A DNA stretch of 64,000 nt from Bemisia tabaci (GCF_918797505.1 NC_092795.1:18773131-18837130); one strand, 5' to 3'; shown: positions 10,226 to 21,780, numbered from the stretch's first letter. Notes: a model not told the origin generated them from the letters alone. Numbers and translations: made by a program.

Positions 10226-10398
10226 TTGGGCGGTTCCTCCGACTGAGTGCGCTGAAGTGGTTCGTGCAACTCTTGCTTGGATTCTGTCAAACTGAAGCGA
10301 CCGCCGACCTCCGAGTAACTTTTCAGAAGTCGCCTGCCGACTCCTCGATCTCCGTTCAGCTGTCCGTTTGTCTGTGCCCCTTGCGATACCATGTGAAC
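10226..10398 (-). CDS. Exon 7 in this window: basic/Ser-rich segment with candidate phosphosites
   Basis: A 173-bp exon with acceptor TCGCTCACACAG and donor GTAAGT. It enters in phase 0 and leaves two bases (AA) that join the G at 9252 to make Lys. It encodes 57 residues: VHMVSQGAQTNGQLNGDRGV, then GRRLLKSYSEVGGRFSLTES, then KQELHEPLQRTQSEEPP. RRLLKSYS, GRFSLT and LQRTQSEEP look like basophilic-kinase or 14-3-3-type sites, which is inference from short motifs only. No domain is visible. It joins cleanly to the exons on both sides. Confidence 0.87.
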
Positions 10399-10541
10399 CT
10401 GTGTGAGCGAGTGACCATGTTATGAATTTCGATTTTAATCAATGAAAAATTGGATCGCATTTACTAAAAAGGAGCCAGCGCGATTATATGGTTAAAAAAT
10501 GTTTCTTGATCACGGTTATTCAAAAAATCTCTCAGAATACT

Positions 10542-10791
10542 GTCATGCTGAGGAAGAACTTTGTATGGGCCATCAGGCATTGCTAAATTTCCTTCGACGA
10601 ATCACGAATTTACAGGAAAATGTGTGAATATTCCTCTTCCGATTTTCCAGAAAATTTCGTTCGCATTTTGATCTGAAAATTCAGAAAATTTCAAGGAAAA
10701 ATGTTCATAACTTTCTTTAAAAATAAATATTTTCGAAGAGGGAATTCGGCAGTATCCGAATGCTCATACGGCGTTTTTACTCAGCACGGCA
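10542..10791. repeat. R1 MITE copy
   Basis: The left end is degraded (GTCATGCTGAGGAAGAAC). The right end, GCGTTTTTACTCAGCACGGC, is clear. The interior landmarks ATTGCTAAATTTCC and CATACGGC match other R1 copies. Confidence 0.8.
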
Positions 10792-11606
10792 GAATAGCAA
10801 ATGGTTTTTGGTTCCCACCAGAAAAAATTTAATTTTGGAAGGAAATAATTGTGTAAATTTTCCAATCAAGGCGTCAGAAAGCTGGACACGGAATTGGAAC
10901 ACTGTGTCTCCCTTGATATTTCAGTGAGAAAACGTCACGGTTCCTATCCGGATTTTCCACCGCAGACGACAAATAAAAACTTTGCCATGATTATTCGACA
11001 AAAAAAGGCGCCGAAGAAATGTGACAACACGAGGAAGAGGAAACCGCTGGGAAGCGAGGATTGATACAATTTCTTTCGTGTCACCACATGTTCAGTCTAC
11101 TCCCCGGCTGGGAATCGATTAAAAAGGATGTGTACGGTGTAACCGGTGACGCGAACCAGTTATCGAACGGAAAAGATGGAGACGGCAGGGCCGACATTAC
11201 CGGGACAAGAGTAGCGCGAAGATTCGGCCGAGCGGGGGCGGACGCGGGCGGGGGGGGGGGGGGGTAAATAACAAAGTTAGACAAAATTGCTCAACAGAAG
11301 AGACGTCGACCACTTTTGTCCTCGTCTTTGTTCCATCTGAGATCCTGCTCTATATTTTCCGAGGTGCCTGAGGAGGCCGGGGTGCCGGCGGTGGGGCGGG
11401 GGAGGGAGTCCTGTTAATCGAAGAGCAAGCGCCCGATTTCCGGAGGGAAAAAAGGGAAAGTCAATAGTTTTTTATTGGAGACCGGGCGAGCTTCGAACCC
11501 GTTGGCTCCTTTCATGCTCGCCTTACACAAAAGCTCGTCGACACGCGGGTGCGGGCATCCCGCGAAACTATTCGCCGCGAGGATTGTTCGTCGCTTTTTC
11601 GCCGTC

Positions 11607-11833
11607 GCACAGTCGAACGAGTCCATCTGAGATGAAAATTTTGACAAAAATTGCCAATTTTGATGTTTATTCCGGCACATTTTAAATTTTAAAGGGTGCT
11701 TCTGGTAGTAAATTTCACGAGAAAACCAATGGAGCCACTTTTAGAACCTCAAAGCTTTGTATAAACGGAGTTATGAGCTTTTAAAGTTTCTAAATTTTGT
11801 CCGACTTCTCCCATTGACTAGGTCCAGTGTGCG
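11607..11833. repeat. R2 MITE copy
   Basis: Ends are CGCACAGTCGAACGAGTCC and GGTCCAGTGTGCG. The interior includes AATTTTGATGTTTATT, GAGAAAACCAATGGAGCCAC and CTTTTAAAGTTTCTAAATTT. Related copies are at 16087, 25272 and 38695 (the last interrupted by a fold-back). Confidence 0.82.
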
Positions 11834-12004
11834 CCGTCAAGCTTGGATTTCGCAGTTGGATGTTGCCGCGGAATAAGATTGACAAGCGCATTGTTGGAAG
11901 CCTTACGATCTGACCTGATTGGAAGTGAGTGATCGGTAAGAAAAAAACGCGGATGACGCGTGCACCATGATGCGGTCTGTTTTAGTCACTGATCTTACTA
12001 GCTC

Positions 12005-12655
12005 TTCCGTCGCGCATTGCTAAGGCGCAGAGATACAACTATTCGAACTCTCCGGAATGCGTGAGGTATCACGCCTTACTTGAAGGCGTTTTCACAGCTG
12101 CCAAGTTTCGAGAAGGGAATTGTGGCGTCGGACAAAGTTTTGAGTACAAGAGACTAATGGAATGACTGATCTTACGAGCTAACGCAACAGTTTTGAGAAC
12201 ATCTGCTAGTTTTAATTTTTTTACAGTTTTTGTTTCAATTGAGAATGAGCGTGTAATTTGCGGAAAACGTCCGAGATGTGTTTTAGTTGTATTGAAGCTT
12301 TTCATACATATTTTTACGGCACTTCCTTGTAACTTATTGTTAATTTGACTCCTTCAACTCCGTTTTATTTCTTACCACTTGTTTATTTTTAATCCTTCTG
12401 TAAAAATTATCCATTGGCTGAATGCAATCCTACTTTGAACACACTCTAAAGATCCAACCACAACTGCAAAAACGTCAAAGTAAATCCGTCAAGCCCATAG
12501 CGTAGGAGTTACTTCAAGTTTATTCTTCCGTCTCGTTGCTAAGGCGCAACGATACAACTATTCGTGCTCTCCGGAATGCGTGAGGTATCACGTCACAATT
12601 GAAGGCGTTTCCACAACTGCCTGGTTTTGATTTCCGGATCACACCCATTGAGAGT
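12005..12655. repeat. Two direct copies of a ~110-130-bp dispersed repeat
   Basis: Copies at about 12005-12105 and 12523-12655, with a third at 14298-14438, share TGCTAAGGCGCA, GATACAACTATTCG, ACTCTCCGGAA, GCGTGAGGTATCACG and GAAGGCGTTT. The two better copies continue with TCCGGATCACACCCAT. The block resembles a SINE or an old duplicated segment, but I cannot find a convincing tRNA-like A box, so its type is open. Confidence 0.65.
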
Positions 12656-13104
12656 GTCTAAAAGTCTGCGGCCCTGTCATCAAGGAAACAAGAGTTGTAC
12701 TTAATTCGAATTACAGCCCGCGAAGGACCCTATGCTTTAAAGATGATAAAACAAATCGTCTCTCATTGGATGCCAGTTTCAGCCAATTTAGGGTCAGCTA
12801 GTGTCAATAAATGTTGTACTACTAATACCTTAGTTTTCATTTTTTAGGTTGCAAGCTCCTTTTTTTCATCAACTTGAGGGTGTGTTACCACAGACTATCA
12901 TAGAACTAGTCGGATATTTTCCGAGTGGAGTTCTATTCGTTCGATGGCTGCGAGGTCCACCGAGCAAAACCTACATGATTGCGGGAACCAAAAACTCCAA
13001 AATGACATTGTAAACTCTAATGGCACGCCTCAGATGCATGGACAATCACATATGTAAAAAATTTTAAATTGAAATTTAGGTATCGTGATGAGGAGCACTA
13101 TTCT

Positions 13105-13352
13105 ACCGTGCTAAGGAAAAACGCCGTATGAACCTTCATACGTTGCCAAATTTTCTTTGATAAAACGCCAATTTCCTGCTAACTTATGCATATTTTTCCT
13201 CTAATTTTTCAGATAATCTTGCTCACAATTTAAACTCAAGTTCCTGAAAATTTCAAGGAAACACTTTCATGTATTTCCTCAATAATAAACATTTTATCGA
13301 AGGAAATCTGGCAACTCTCGAATGTTTATACGGCGTTCTTCCTTAGCACGGC
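13105..13352. repeat. R1 MITE copy, well preserved
   Basis: Ends are ACCGTGCTAAGGAAAAACGC and the complement GCGTTCTTCCTTAGCACGGC. GTATGAACCTTCATACGTTG lies just inside on the left. It is one of the two best preserved R1 copies, together with 21781-22030. Confidence 0.85.
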
Positions 13353-13474
13353 AGTATTCGTCGAGGAATGGAGATGGTCGAAAGGAAAGAGGCGAATCAG
13401 AGAAAAAGGGATGGCGGGTAGGGAGAGGGTTGTTTTGCTAATACCGTGATGCCAACGAAAGGGTCTTTACTTAC

Positions 13475-13587
13475 CCGTTGCACTAATCTTGGACTAAGCA
13501 TAAGATGAGAAGCAGGTCGAGGTTTTCGTCCTAGACAAGCTTCAGTTTGAGTAGCCTGAGTTTTCATCGGAGCACGTTTGATTTTCT
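13475..13587 (-). CDS. Exon 6 in this window: basic segment of the unrecognised gene
   Basis: A 113-bp exon with acceptor CTCGTGTTTCAG and donor GTAAGT. Its first two bases (AG) complete a Glu codon begun by the G at 21264. Then come 37 codons: [20 protein letters not shown] followed by [17 protein letters not shown], leaving in phase 0. It is short and lysine/arginine-rich with a TQTE motif. The other two frames contain stops. No family recognised. Confidence rests mainly on the split-codon match to its neighbours. Confidence 0.82.
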
Positions 13588-14297
13588 CTGAAACACGAGA
13601 TCAATACAAACTTTGTCAAATAGCCAGCCTCGTCAAATCGCAAGAAATTGGAAAATTATTTTGACATTGAAAAATCTGAACAGAGAATTTTTTTTAAATA
13701 TACTCTTTAAGATGATTGAAATTTGCTTTCCAATGGTTTATACGGCTTTCATCCCTGTTATTATCATGGAATCTGTAGAATTTTCTACAGACGTAGGTTG
13801 TTACACGTAAGCGTTATACACATCGACCTCGAAATGTTTAGAGATAAAGGATGTGGTTCAAAATTAAGTAAAAGCATTAATATTTAATCTTTTACGAAAG
13901 TTACATTAGAAATATTACATAATTAAAAGTTAGAAAAAAATAAATACAATTAATAAAGTTAGAACGCAACACTACTCAGAAGCTGGATCCAACCGGATCA
14001 AAAACGCACTCACGCAGTTGGTCTACTATATTGGAATGTAATTTCCCAAACAGCATATTAGACAAATTTATGCCTATAAAATGACGAAGAAAAATACGAA
14101 TTTATTTGCATAGTGTTTGCGTGTAACAGTAACATAGCTTCTTTTAGCATAAATAGTTCAATTCTACGCCTGTAAGGAGAAAACACATGATAGATAATCA
14201 TAGATGGTCATAGATAATCGCCAATTTGAATAGAAAGCATGTATACTAAAACAGTACCCTCCTAAAAACCACGATTAAATACTGCATGGACAAGTTT

Positions 14298-14438
14298 AAT
14301 CCTCCGTCTCAATGCTAAGGCGCAATGATACAACTATTCGAACTCTCCGGAACGCGTGAGGTATCACGCCACAATTGAAGGCGTTTTCACAACTGTCTAG
14401 TTTTGATATCCGGATCACACCCATGGGAGTATTAGTGA
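14298..14438. repeat. Third copy of the ~130-bp dispersed repeat
   Basis: Aligns with 12523-12655 (CCTCCGTCTCAATGCTAAGG, CAACTATTCGAACTCTCCGG, GATATCCGGATCACACCCAT). Confidence 0.65.
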
Positions 14439-16086
14439 AAAAAGACCCAGAGTTGCAAACGAAGTCATGAGAGACATGTTCTCTTAAATGTTTTGCTGCT
14501 CGATCCGAAAATGACTTTAGTTTTTTCTCCTGTTGTTCATACATTTTTCAAAACAATTTCAAGGATCGTTTCAATTTTGTGGAAAATTGATGGGCAAAGA
14601 GGTAAAATTTGGATCTTTTCTAGACCCAGCGCTAAAAATTAAAAACTATTCCACATTGAAATCCCCAGAATTTTTCTCGGCGTAGCTTTTTGCAGTTACT
14701 GGAGACGCAAAAAGCGAGACAGTGAGTTCAGCTTTGCATTTTGCTACTCCGAGCTCCCACTTGCGAGCAGTTTTTCTTTCAGTGTATTAAAATTCTACGC
14801 GAGTTGCCACCACGGTAAGTTCTGTGAATGCCAAAGTTGTTACTGGACCACGGTATGGTAATTAAAACACGCGTGCAATGTTTTCATGAAAGGTGCTGGG
14901 TAAGTCCGCAAAATCCCCCTTCCTGTTTTCCCACTCCATCCCTTATCTCTCCACCCTCTCCGCTATCATTCCCTCTTCCCCTTTACCCCTCTCATCTCCT
15001 CCCGATGCAACTCCCTTGGGTGTCAGTTAACTAATGAGCGGGCTATAAACCTGTGCATATACATGCACATATTTAAGTTTACTTATTTGAGCTCATTGTC
15101 AATGTTTCATTTTTAATTTTGAAAAAGTCATACAACGGCGGTGGACAGCTCTGTTCAAGCTTTGTAATTAGTCCGATCCTGTAAAAAGTTGCTAGTTGCA
15201 TACTCTTTTTAGTTAAGGCGAGAGATACATATCTCACGCAAATAAATTAGTGAGTTTGCTAATCCCTAAAACGCACGTACATATTCACAGATAAAATGAC
15301 CATATATTTTGCTGCCAGTCCCGACAAAATTAAGCGCAGAAGTTGAGTTAAAACTTTTCATTGCAGTATCAGGTCTGATGTTCGTCAAATACCACGGCAG
15401 AATACTTAATTCAACGCTTTTATCCTGCTGCAGCGCTCATCCGTAAAAATATCCGCGTTATTGAGGGCGTGATGTAAAATTGCGGAGAAAAGTCTAAACA
15501 TATAAACTTAAAAGAAGTTATAATCACGGAAAATTAGGTTCCCTTTATAGGGAGAGTTGAAACAACGCGGCTTGTGGATGTCACGAATGGGAAGGAAGAT
15601 TACACAAATCGGACGTTTGTTGTAATCTTTAATCCCATTCCCGAACTTCTGTCTCCATTTCCACTCTCATTTCATTTGTTCTTTGCCGTACCTCCTATTC
15701 CCCGGTCCATTCCAGTTTATAATCTTCGCAATTGGTGAAATTGTAACCTTTGTTCCCGTTTGTGAAACTGCGAGGCCTAAAATATGGGAACCAATCAGAA
15801 ATGGAGTCGCACTGTCTTTACTCTCAGTATAGAAGGACTCTGAGGAAAATTACAACCCCCACCCCACTGCACTCTTTTATTAATAATATGAGGATAAATT
15901 ATGTCGCCATAACCCGGAAATAATGCATTTTTAGGGTTCACTAAAATAGTAGCACTGATACAAAACCCACAGTTCCTTCTCCGAAGATGCAACTTAATAA
16001 ACACAAAGGAAGTGTTTTCGTAGGAAAATAGTACGGGCGATTTTGAAACACCGCAACCGAGATACGCATTATTGCAGTTTCGTCGT

Positions 16087-16323
16087 CGCACAGTGGATCG
16101 AGTCAATTAGAGAGATCGGACACGCAATTTTTGACTAAAACGGCAAAGTTTCATATTTATTTTGTCACGTTTTAAATATTAAAGGGTGCACCTGGAAGCA
16201 AGCTTCATGAGAAAACCAACGGAACCACTTTTAAAAGCTCAAAGTTTTGTAGAAACGGAGTTATAAGCGTTTAAAGTTTCCGAATTTTTTCCGACCTGTC
16301 CTATCGACTCGATCCATTGTGCG
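16087..16323. repeat. R2 MITE copy
   Basis: Ends are CGCACAGTGGATCGAGTCAA and TCGACTCGATCCATTGTGCG, complements of each other apart from a few bases. The interior matches 11607-11833 (GAGAAAACCAACGGAACCAC, AGCGTTTAAAGTTTCC). Confidence 0.85.
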
Positions 16324-16571
16324 TTGCACACTCCTTTCTTCCCGATTCCATGACCATGACCAAGCACCTAAAGTGATGCTCGTTTTTTACCGCCGGTAAA
16401 GAATACTTATCGAAACGGAAGCCGCGAAGTCGTATTGGAAAAATTTCCAGAGAAAGTTCAAAGATTGGAGGAGTGTTACATAATGAATCTACTAGGATAC
16501 TCGGCAGGAGTCGGAACCTGTCTCTGGTGCTGTGATTTATTGGATTGAATACCCCGTCGGAGGGAGAATGG

Positions 16572-16730
16572 CGAGGCCTGAATGATCGATTATCGATATT
16601 ACCCCGATTTGAAGCTGTAGTAAAGAATCGATTATTAAGATGTGCGTTGCGAACACCTTGTTTATCGATCGTTTTACATAGGTTTAAATGACAGATCAAT
16701 CGATACATCGCAAAGCACGCCACGCCACTG
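16572..16730. repeat. R10 hAT-like MITE, degraded
   Basis: In reverse orientation it matches 35774-35938: CAGTGGCGTGGCGTGCTTTG at the 16730 end, then GATAAACAAGGTGTTCGC and TAATAATCGATTCTTTAC. The other end (CGAGGCCTGAAT) is poorly conserved. Possible flanking duplications, GAGAATGG and ATGAATGG, agree at six of eight positions. Confidence 0.65.
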
Positions 16731-16986
16731 ATGAATGGTGCCAGAAAGAACTCCCGCGGAAAGAAAGGAGGGACTAACGCCTTCGTATTCATACGCTCAT
16801 GACTAATGGTAAAATAAACACGCGCATCATATTCTCAATAGCGATCCGCCCCAACGATGTTTATTCCCTCGTCTGTTTTCAAAGATCTGATTTTATATTA
16901 AAAAAACGTTTTCTATATCCGGGTCGGTACGTTCCGCATCAATCGTGGGCCCGGCGAGGATCGACGCCACTCAGAAACCTTCTGGA

Positions 16987-17502
16987 CAGTATTCGAAACT
17001 CACCTTTGAGTTTTAGGAGCCACGTGGCGCATCAAACCCGATTTTTAGGCGCCATTGAAGATTTTTTAGCGGCCAAATTGACTTTTTGCCTATATATTAC
17101 GGCGCATTTAATGAAAAGATTTTAATTTTTGGTATTTCTTGGCTTTGTTTCCCCGCGAAATGGTGTGGACCAAGCACCATTTCTCCACCTTGTTACATAC
17201 AGTTTCGGGCCACTTTTAGTGTTTAATTTTTTAATTTAATGAAAAGTTAGACGCAAGATGTTTTCGTTACAGTGCTAGTAAGAAGCTGTACCTTGAGGAA
17301 GACAAAAGCACTAAGGATGAAATCGTGAAAAATAGAAAAAGCGTTCACTTGTAGTGCTGAAAATTTCGAATGATCACCTGATTGGAAAATTCAGATTTTT
17401 AGGGGGCAATTTTTAGGGGCCACGTTGGCGCGGAGCCTTCATTTCTTAGGCGCCATGGCCGATTTTTTAGGCGCATTTGGCGCGTTGGCGCCTGTGAGTT
17501 TC
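16987..17502. repeat. R12 hAT-like MITE interrupted by a retrotransposon tail
   Basis: The left end CAGTATTCGAAACTCACCTT and the interior (CATCAAACCCGATTTTTAGG, GGCGCCATTGAAG, TTTTGCCTATATATTA) match the intact copy at 29827-30262. The right end stops at GTGAGTTTC, so the last bases are lost. An insertion occupies 17119-17246. Confidence 0.8.
17119..17246 (-). mobile_element. Non-LTR retrotransposon 3' tail with 13-bp target duplication
   Basis: About 115 bp sit inside the R12 element and are bracketed by ATTTAATGAAAAG at 17106-17118 and again at 17234-17246. The intact R12 copy at 29827 has only one, slightly different, version there. The insert contains CCCCGCGAAATGGTGTGGAC and GCACCATTTCTC. 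This is the reverse complement, with differences, of the sequence just after the pol remnant at 50255-50613. It is therefore read as a 5'-truncated copy of a related element. Confidence 0.8.
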
Positions 17503-17544
17503 TGGACGTCGGAATTTTGCCGTAAAAAGCAATGATAAATACGT

Positions 17545-17816
17545 ATGAGAGGCTTGGAGGACAAGGCGCATAAGGGCAGTTTTTGCAAAAATTGAGATAT
17601 TAACGATTTCAAGTAAAACTAGTCATAATGCATATTCTGAAGTGAAAAGTCCGCTTCCAAATTCCAATTTTTAAGCATTAAAAAGTCGGTTTGAACTTTC
17701 TTTTCTCCATAAGGATCCCTGGATCCAACTTTCCAACTAAGGAAGGAAACTTCAAACACGTATTCCACGAAATAGCAAAAACTGAACTCATACTTCTTGT
17801 CCTCCAAGCCTCTCAA
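17545..17816. repeat. R5 element, copy 3
   Basis: Ends are TGAGAGGCTTGGAGGACAAG and the complement CTTGTCCTCCAAGCCTCTCA. The interior, inverted relative to copies 1 and 2, carries AGCATTAAAAAGTCGGTTTG and AAGTAAAACTAGTCAT. Confidence 0.82.
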
Positions 17817-17828
17817 TTGTAATTGACG

Positions 17829-17959
17829 CACGGAGATAAAAGAATCGATAGATACTCTTAAAATGCTCAGAGTGGATTCCAGATCCCACCTAGTTTGGTG
17901 GTTGTTAACCCACCGAACTAAGTGGGATCTGGAGTCAACCAACCTCACCGAGTTAACTC
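17829..17959. repeat. Short palindrome, probable MITE remnant
   Basis: A strong hairpin at 17879-17931 pairs AGATCCCACCTAGTT with AACTAAGTGGGATCT around a GTTAAC centre. The left side starts CACGGAGATAAAAG, like the CAC-ended elements, but no matching right terminus is evident. Confidence 0.6.
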
Positions 17960-18139
17960 AGGAGCCTCGTCCCTAACGCTCTTGTCACGTTCCCACAGCT
18001 CATGAGCTGCATGCATATTTTGGTACTTAGTTTCGTTTGAATTGATGTAAAATCCACTTTTCCATTTCCACAAAAAGAATCACGTCCACTTTTACATTGT
18101 TTCTCATGCAACCTTCCAGAGCACACCCCATATTTCCCA

Positions 18140-18434
18140 CACGAAGAAAAAAAAAACATGGTTATTCTGCGATTACCACGGATAGTAATATGTCACACCG
18201 GATTCCACGGTAGTAGAACCGTGGGTCTTGAAGATTGTAATGATGAGCATGGTTATGTCACCGTGTTCACCGTGATATTACTGTAAGCACAATAATGCTA
18301 CTATGAGCATGGTTGTTGGTTATGCTACTATACTCATCAATAATCTTACCGAAGTCCACGGTTCTACCATCGTGAAATCCCGTGTGACATTATTACCGTA
18401 GGAACCATAGAATAACCGTGTTTTTTTCTCGGTG
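18140..18434. repeat. 295-bp palindromic MITE of the CAC-N-G-(A)n type
   Basis: Starts CACGAAGAAAAAAAAAACAT and ends with the complement closing TTTTTTTCTCGGTG. The arms pair through GGTTATTCT, TGTCACAC and GGTAGTAGAACCGTGG. CA lies on both sides, compatible with a two-base target duplication. The interior has no coding sequence. Confidence 0.8.
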
Positions 18435-18450
18435 CAACCCACCTCTACTG

Positions 18451-18700
18451 CTGTGCTAAGAGAATGCCATGTATGAACATTCGAGAGTATGCCAAATTTC
18501 ATTCGATAAAATGTTCATTTTCGAGGAAACTTAAGAATATTTTCCCTTGAAATTTGCAGGACTTCTCGGTGGAATTGCGAGAAAAATTATCTGATAAATT
18601 GGAGGAAAAACAGGTTGACTAAGAATTTCGTGTTTTATTAAGAGAAATTCGGTAACGCCTGAAGGCTCATAGCTCATACGGAGTTCTTCCGTAGCACGGC
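18451..18700. repeat. R1 MITE copy
   Basis: The left end CTGTGCTAAGAGAATGCC is diverged. The right end, CGGAGTTCTTCCGTAGCACG, is clear. A small duplication (AGCTCATAGCTCATA) sits just inside the right end. Confidence 0.75.
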
Positions 18701-21263
18701 AGTCCAGCTCATTTTATCAGAAAAACAGTCATTCTATGGAGATTTTCCTCTCCGCAATGTCCGTGCAACAATTCTCCCCGCGAAGGCACCGTTACCGCCA
18801 TTTTTAGTTTCGGTGCGAAAGTGATGGCAGAAAGAATGTGACTCGGAAGAAAGCCCCTGAATCCCGGTGCGGGGGAGGGATTGAAATATGTGACGCTATC
18901 GCAGCTTTTAAGTCGAAGAGCGGAGGAACTTTAAGGAAGTTTTCAAGCTCAAGTGCAAAGATTGAGCACGTTTAGCTGGAGGACTTGTAATTTTATCTTA
19001 CCTAATCACAAGTTGGAAAACTAACACGGGGTAAGCGCCGGTTCGCCGAAACCGTTTCGTTCCGCTCCACGTCCCTGGACCCGCGTCAATTTCGATAGGA
19101 AAAACGATAAATTTGGCACCTCGGACCCTCCGAGCTTCAGACTTCTCTTGATCGTGTAAATTAAACGAGCGAACCCCGTAAATGGCTCAGCTAATTGAAA
19201 TCCCCCTTAATTCCGGTCGCCTCTGTCTCTGATGACTCTTCGAATTTTTTTTCATAGTAAAAGGGCATGGCACGCAAATTGACTTTGTTTTATCGACAAT
19301 GTTGAGAGATTTATGAACCTTTTAGTATGACCCACCGTCATACTCTTAAACTTTAGTCATCTTCGATGGGGCCTGTATTGCCGGATCTTGTTTTTGCACT
19401 CGTACTCAATAGCGTCACATTCCGGCCAAAGTCTCACAAGCGCCATGCGACGATTCAAACTTTCCACCGTCATTTAATTTTTTTACAGAAACGTTTTTCA
19501 ACGAAGCTGTCCGAAAATTTCACTGTATTTTCTTCGGGCTGCCGATAGAACTCAGTGAAATGTTCAAACAGATTAAGCCAACAATTTCTCTGTGAAAAAT
19601 AAAATGGCGGCGGACATTTTGAAACGTCGCATGGCGCTTCTGATACTTTGGTCGGAAGGTGATGATATGTAGATCGAGCTTAACATAGAAAGAATCCGAG
19701 TTTTTTTGGAAAAGAAGGGGTGAGATAGCTGTGGAATCTCCTTTAGTTCCTCGTTAGGGAAATTTTGAGTTTTAAAATTTCGTTCCAAGAAACTGCAGGA
19801 GTTTTGTTCATACTAAATAAAAAAACTGAAATTACCACGGAAATCTATGTATTTTTTGGATTTAAATAGTTTGGTTCCCTCCATTTGATTGCAAAAATGT
19901 AGCTTAATAAATTCAGAAAGAGGAACCAAGTGGGCCGTTGGTTCACTTTCAGATTTTTTGTAGGTATTGATGAGATCAATTCAGAGAAATAAATCAACTT
20001 CATAGTCCTCTCTATTATACTCGATCGATATTAAACCCCAGAATGCATAGATTTCCGTTCAATTTCACAAAGGAGGCAGGAGCAAATTCATATTTACAAA
20101 ATTTTTCTGAATTCAACCAACGCCGGATTAATCCAATTGGTATTGATCCGTGCTATACCTGAATGACATTTTGTGCGCGCGTAGGACATAGCTCTATAAG
20201 CGAAAAAATGCCAGAATGTTTTGAAAACATCTGAACAGTTCAAATTTCTAACGCATTATTCTATTAAAATAGGTGAAAAAACTAGCGAAATACTAAGTTT
20301 GCTCAGTGGGAACAGCTATATCCTTCAGGACTCAGAAAAATCTTTTTAAATTTACCATTTGACACGTTTGAGACTCTAAATTCTCGAATTAAAATCGAAC
20401 TTTTGCCATCCATTGGAACCAAAATGATGTGCCAAGCCGCTTGAAATGTTCTCTTCGGGATACGAGTGGATTATCTTCGTTTAAAAGTAATTCTGATTTT
20501 ATCTCCCAACGTGACAAGAATTGCTCCCTTGCAAAATCCGTCTCCGTGGGACGTGCACTCTGCACCGTCTGTCGTCCTCTCTTCCCCTTGACAGTCACAC
20601 TCGGTTTTTATCGGAGACTCACGAGTGCCTCTTGGCAAAGGTCGAGAGTAATATCATTAAATTCTCAATCATGACTCTCAGTGCATCATAGAGTATACGT
20701 TGCCTGATGACTGGAACTCGTGTTTAGAGGACGCGCATTCGTGCGCGCAAATCACGGGTTTTATTATGTAAATAGGCAGTAACGTTATGTTTGGCAACAT
20801 TGCGTCCGTCTCCTGCACAAGGTATACCCTTATGTGCGTATAATTGCAGAGGTATATGCAGCGCTCTTGTCGCCAACCTGATGCTACCGGACGGTAGCAA
20901 CTGGACGGTCTACCTTCGGATATAATTCAACCCTCTCTGTGGTTACCGACCGCGAGAGCATGAAGTGCTTTTGTAACTTCCATAACTTTCAATGAACTTC
21001 CGTAACTTTTTAAGGGATGAAAGGAAATCCCCCTTAATTTATTCATTTGAAAAAGTGAGGAGAGGGCCATTTCCTAGGTTTTTATTGTGAAGGGCAATTT
21101 TGCCGCACAAGCCTCGGTGGGGTCGTGAAAGTTTGAACTAGTACCGGGAAAAACTGAATGTATGCGAAGAAGTAATTTTTTCTATCAAAAGTCCCTGGAA
21201 GTGTGTTCATTTTAACGCGGAAATAACTACTGATCTTTATCTGAGAGGCTAAGCTCCGCTTAC

Positions 21264-21421
21264 CTGAAACTATGGTCTTGGGTGAATCTTTCGGGCTATC
21301 CAATTTCTTACAATCTATCAGTCTCTCTTGACTACAAGTTGTGTTGTTGGTTATGGCAGTGGAAGATAGGTCCTCGAAAGATGTTAAAGTTGGCGAGCGG
21401 GCAAAACTCACGTGTTTCTGC
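21264..21421 (-). CDS. Exon 5 in this window, with candidate PP1-docking motif
   Basis: A 158-bp exon with acceptor TTTTGTTGCAG and donor GTAAGC. Its first base completes an Arg codon begun by AG at the end of the exon at 42799-43058, and its last base begins a Glu codon finished at 13587. The 52 whole codons read QKHVSFARSPTLTSFEDLSS, then Thr/Asn-rich sequence, then SQERLIDCKKLDSPKDSPKT and IVS. KHVSF fits the RVxF consensus ([K/R]-x(0,1)-[V/I]-x-[F/W]) by which many regulators bind protein phosphatase 1. Two DSPK repeats are possible proline-directed phosphosites. Function beyond that is unknown. Exon-level confidence is high because both split codons agree. Confidence 0.88.
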
Positions 21422-21780
21422 CTGCAACAAAAATAAAACAAAATTGTATTAAAATGTGCACACACGGTATGGTTTCTCAAAGATTTCCAGATTTTTTGTC
21501 TCTGCAAAAAGCTGAGAAAATAATAATGAAATAAACCGTTCCCAGCAGTTGAATATTCCAAGTCAAGACATAATATTGTGAATGTTAAAGAAGGGATTAA
21601 ATTTTATTTGTAACATTCAATTTTGTCTGGAAATTGCACTTCAAACGTGTTATTTTCAATTCCAGCACGGTGTGATTCTGTTTTTATTGCTCCCTAACAC
21701 GGCCCAACCAATTCAGACTCGCGGATTTGAAGTGATTTTTTCCCCGTGTGGAATCCTCTCAGCAGAGCAGAGGGTTAATT

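Larger units (their letters stand above)
10399..13474 (-). other. Intron 6 (3,076 bp)
   Basis: Contains R1 copies at 10542 and 13105, an R2 copy at 11607 and two copies of a dispersed ~110-130-bp repeat near 12005 and 12523. A GC-rich patch at 11130-11420 includes a run of G at 11250-11264. No further exon or RNA gene is recognised. Confidence 0.8.
13588..21263 (-). other. Intron 5 (7,676 bp)
   Basis: Contains the third copy of the ~130-bp dispersed repeat (14298), R2 (16087), two hAT-like MITEs (16572 and 16987), a retrotransposon tail (17119), R5 (17545), a CAC-ended palindrome (18140) and R1 (18451). In 14440-16085 and 18705-21260 I see no coding sequence or repeat of note. A moderately GC-rich unique patch lies at 18770-19220. 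Confidence 0.8.

Noticed and set aside
11480..11550. GGGTTCGAAGCTC-like motif on the minus strand, resembling a tRNA T loop
   Set aside because: No matching A box, anticodon stem or acceptor stem can be drawn.
16301..16792. 163-residue minus-strand frame
   Set aside because: Runs through the R2 end and an R10 MITE; no protein motif and no splice context.
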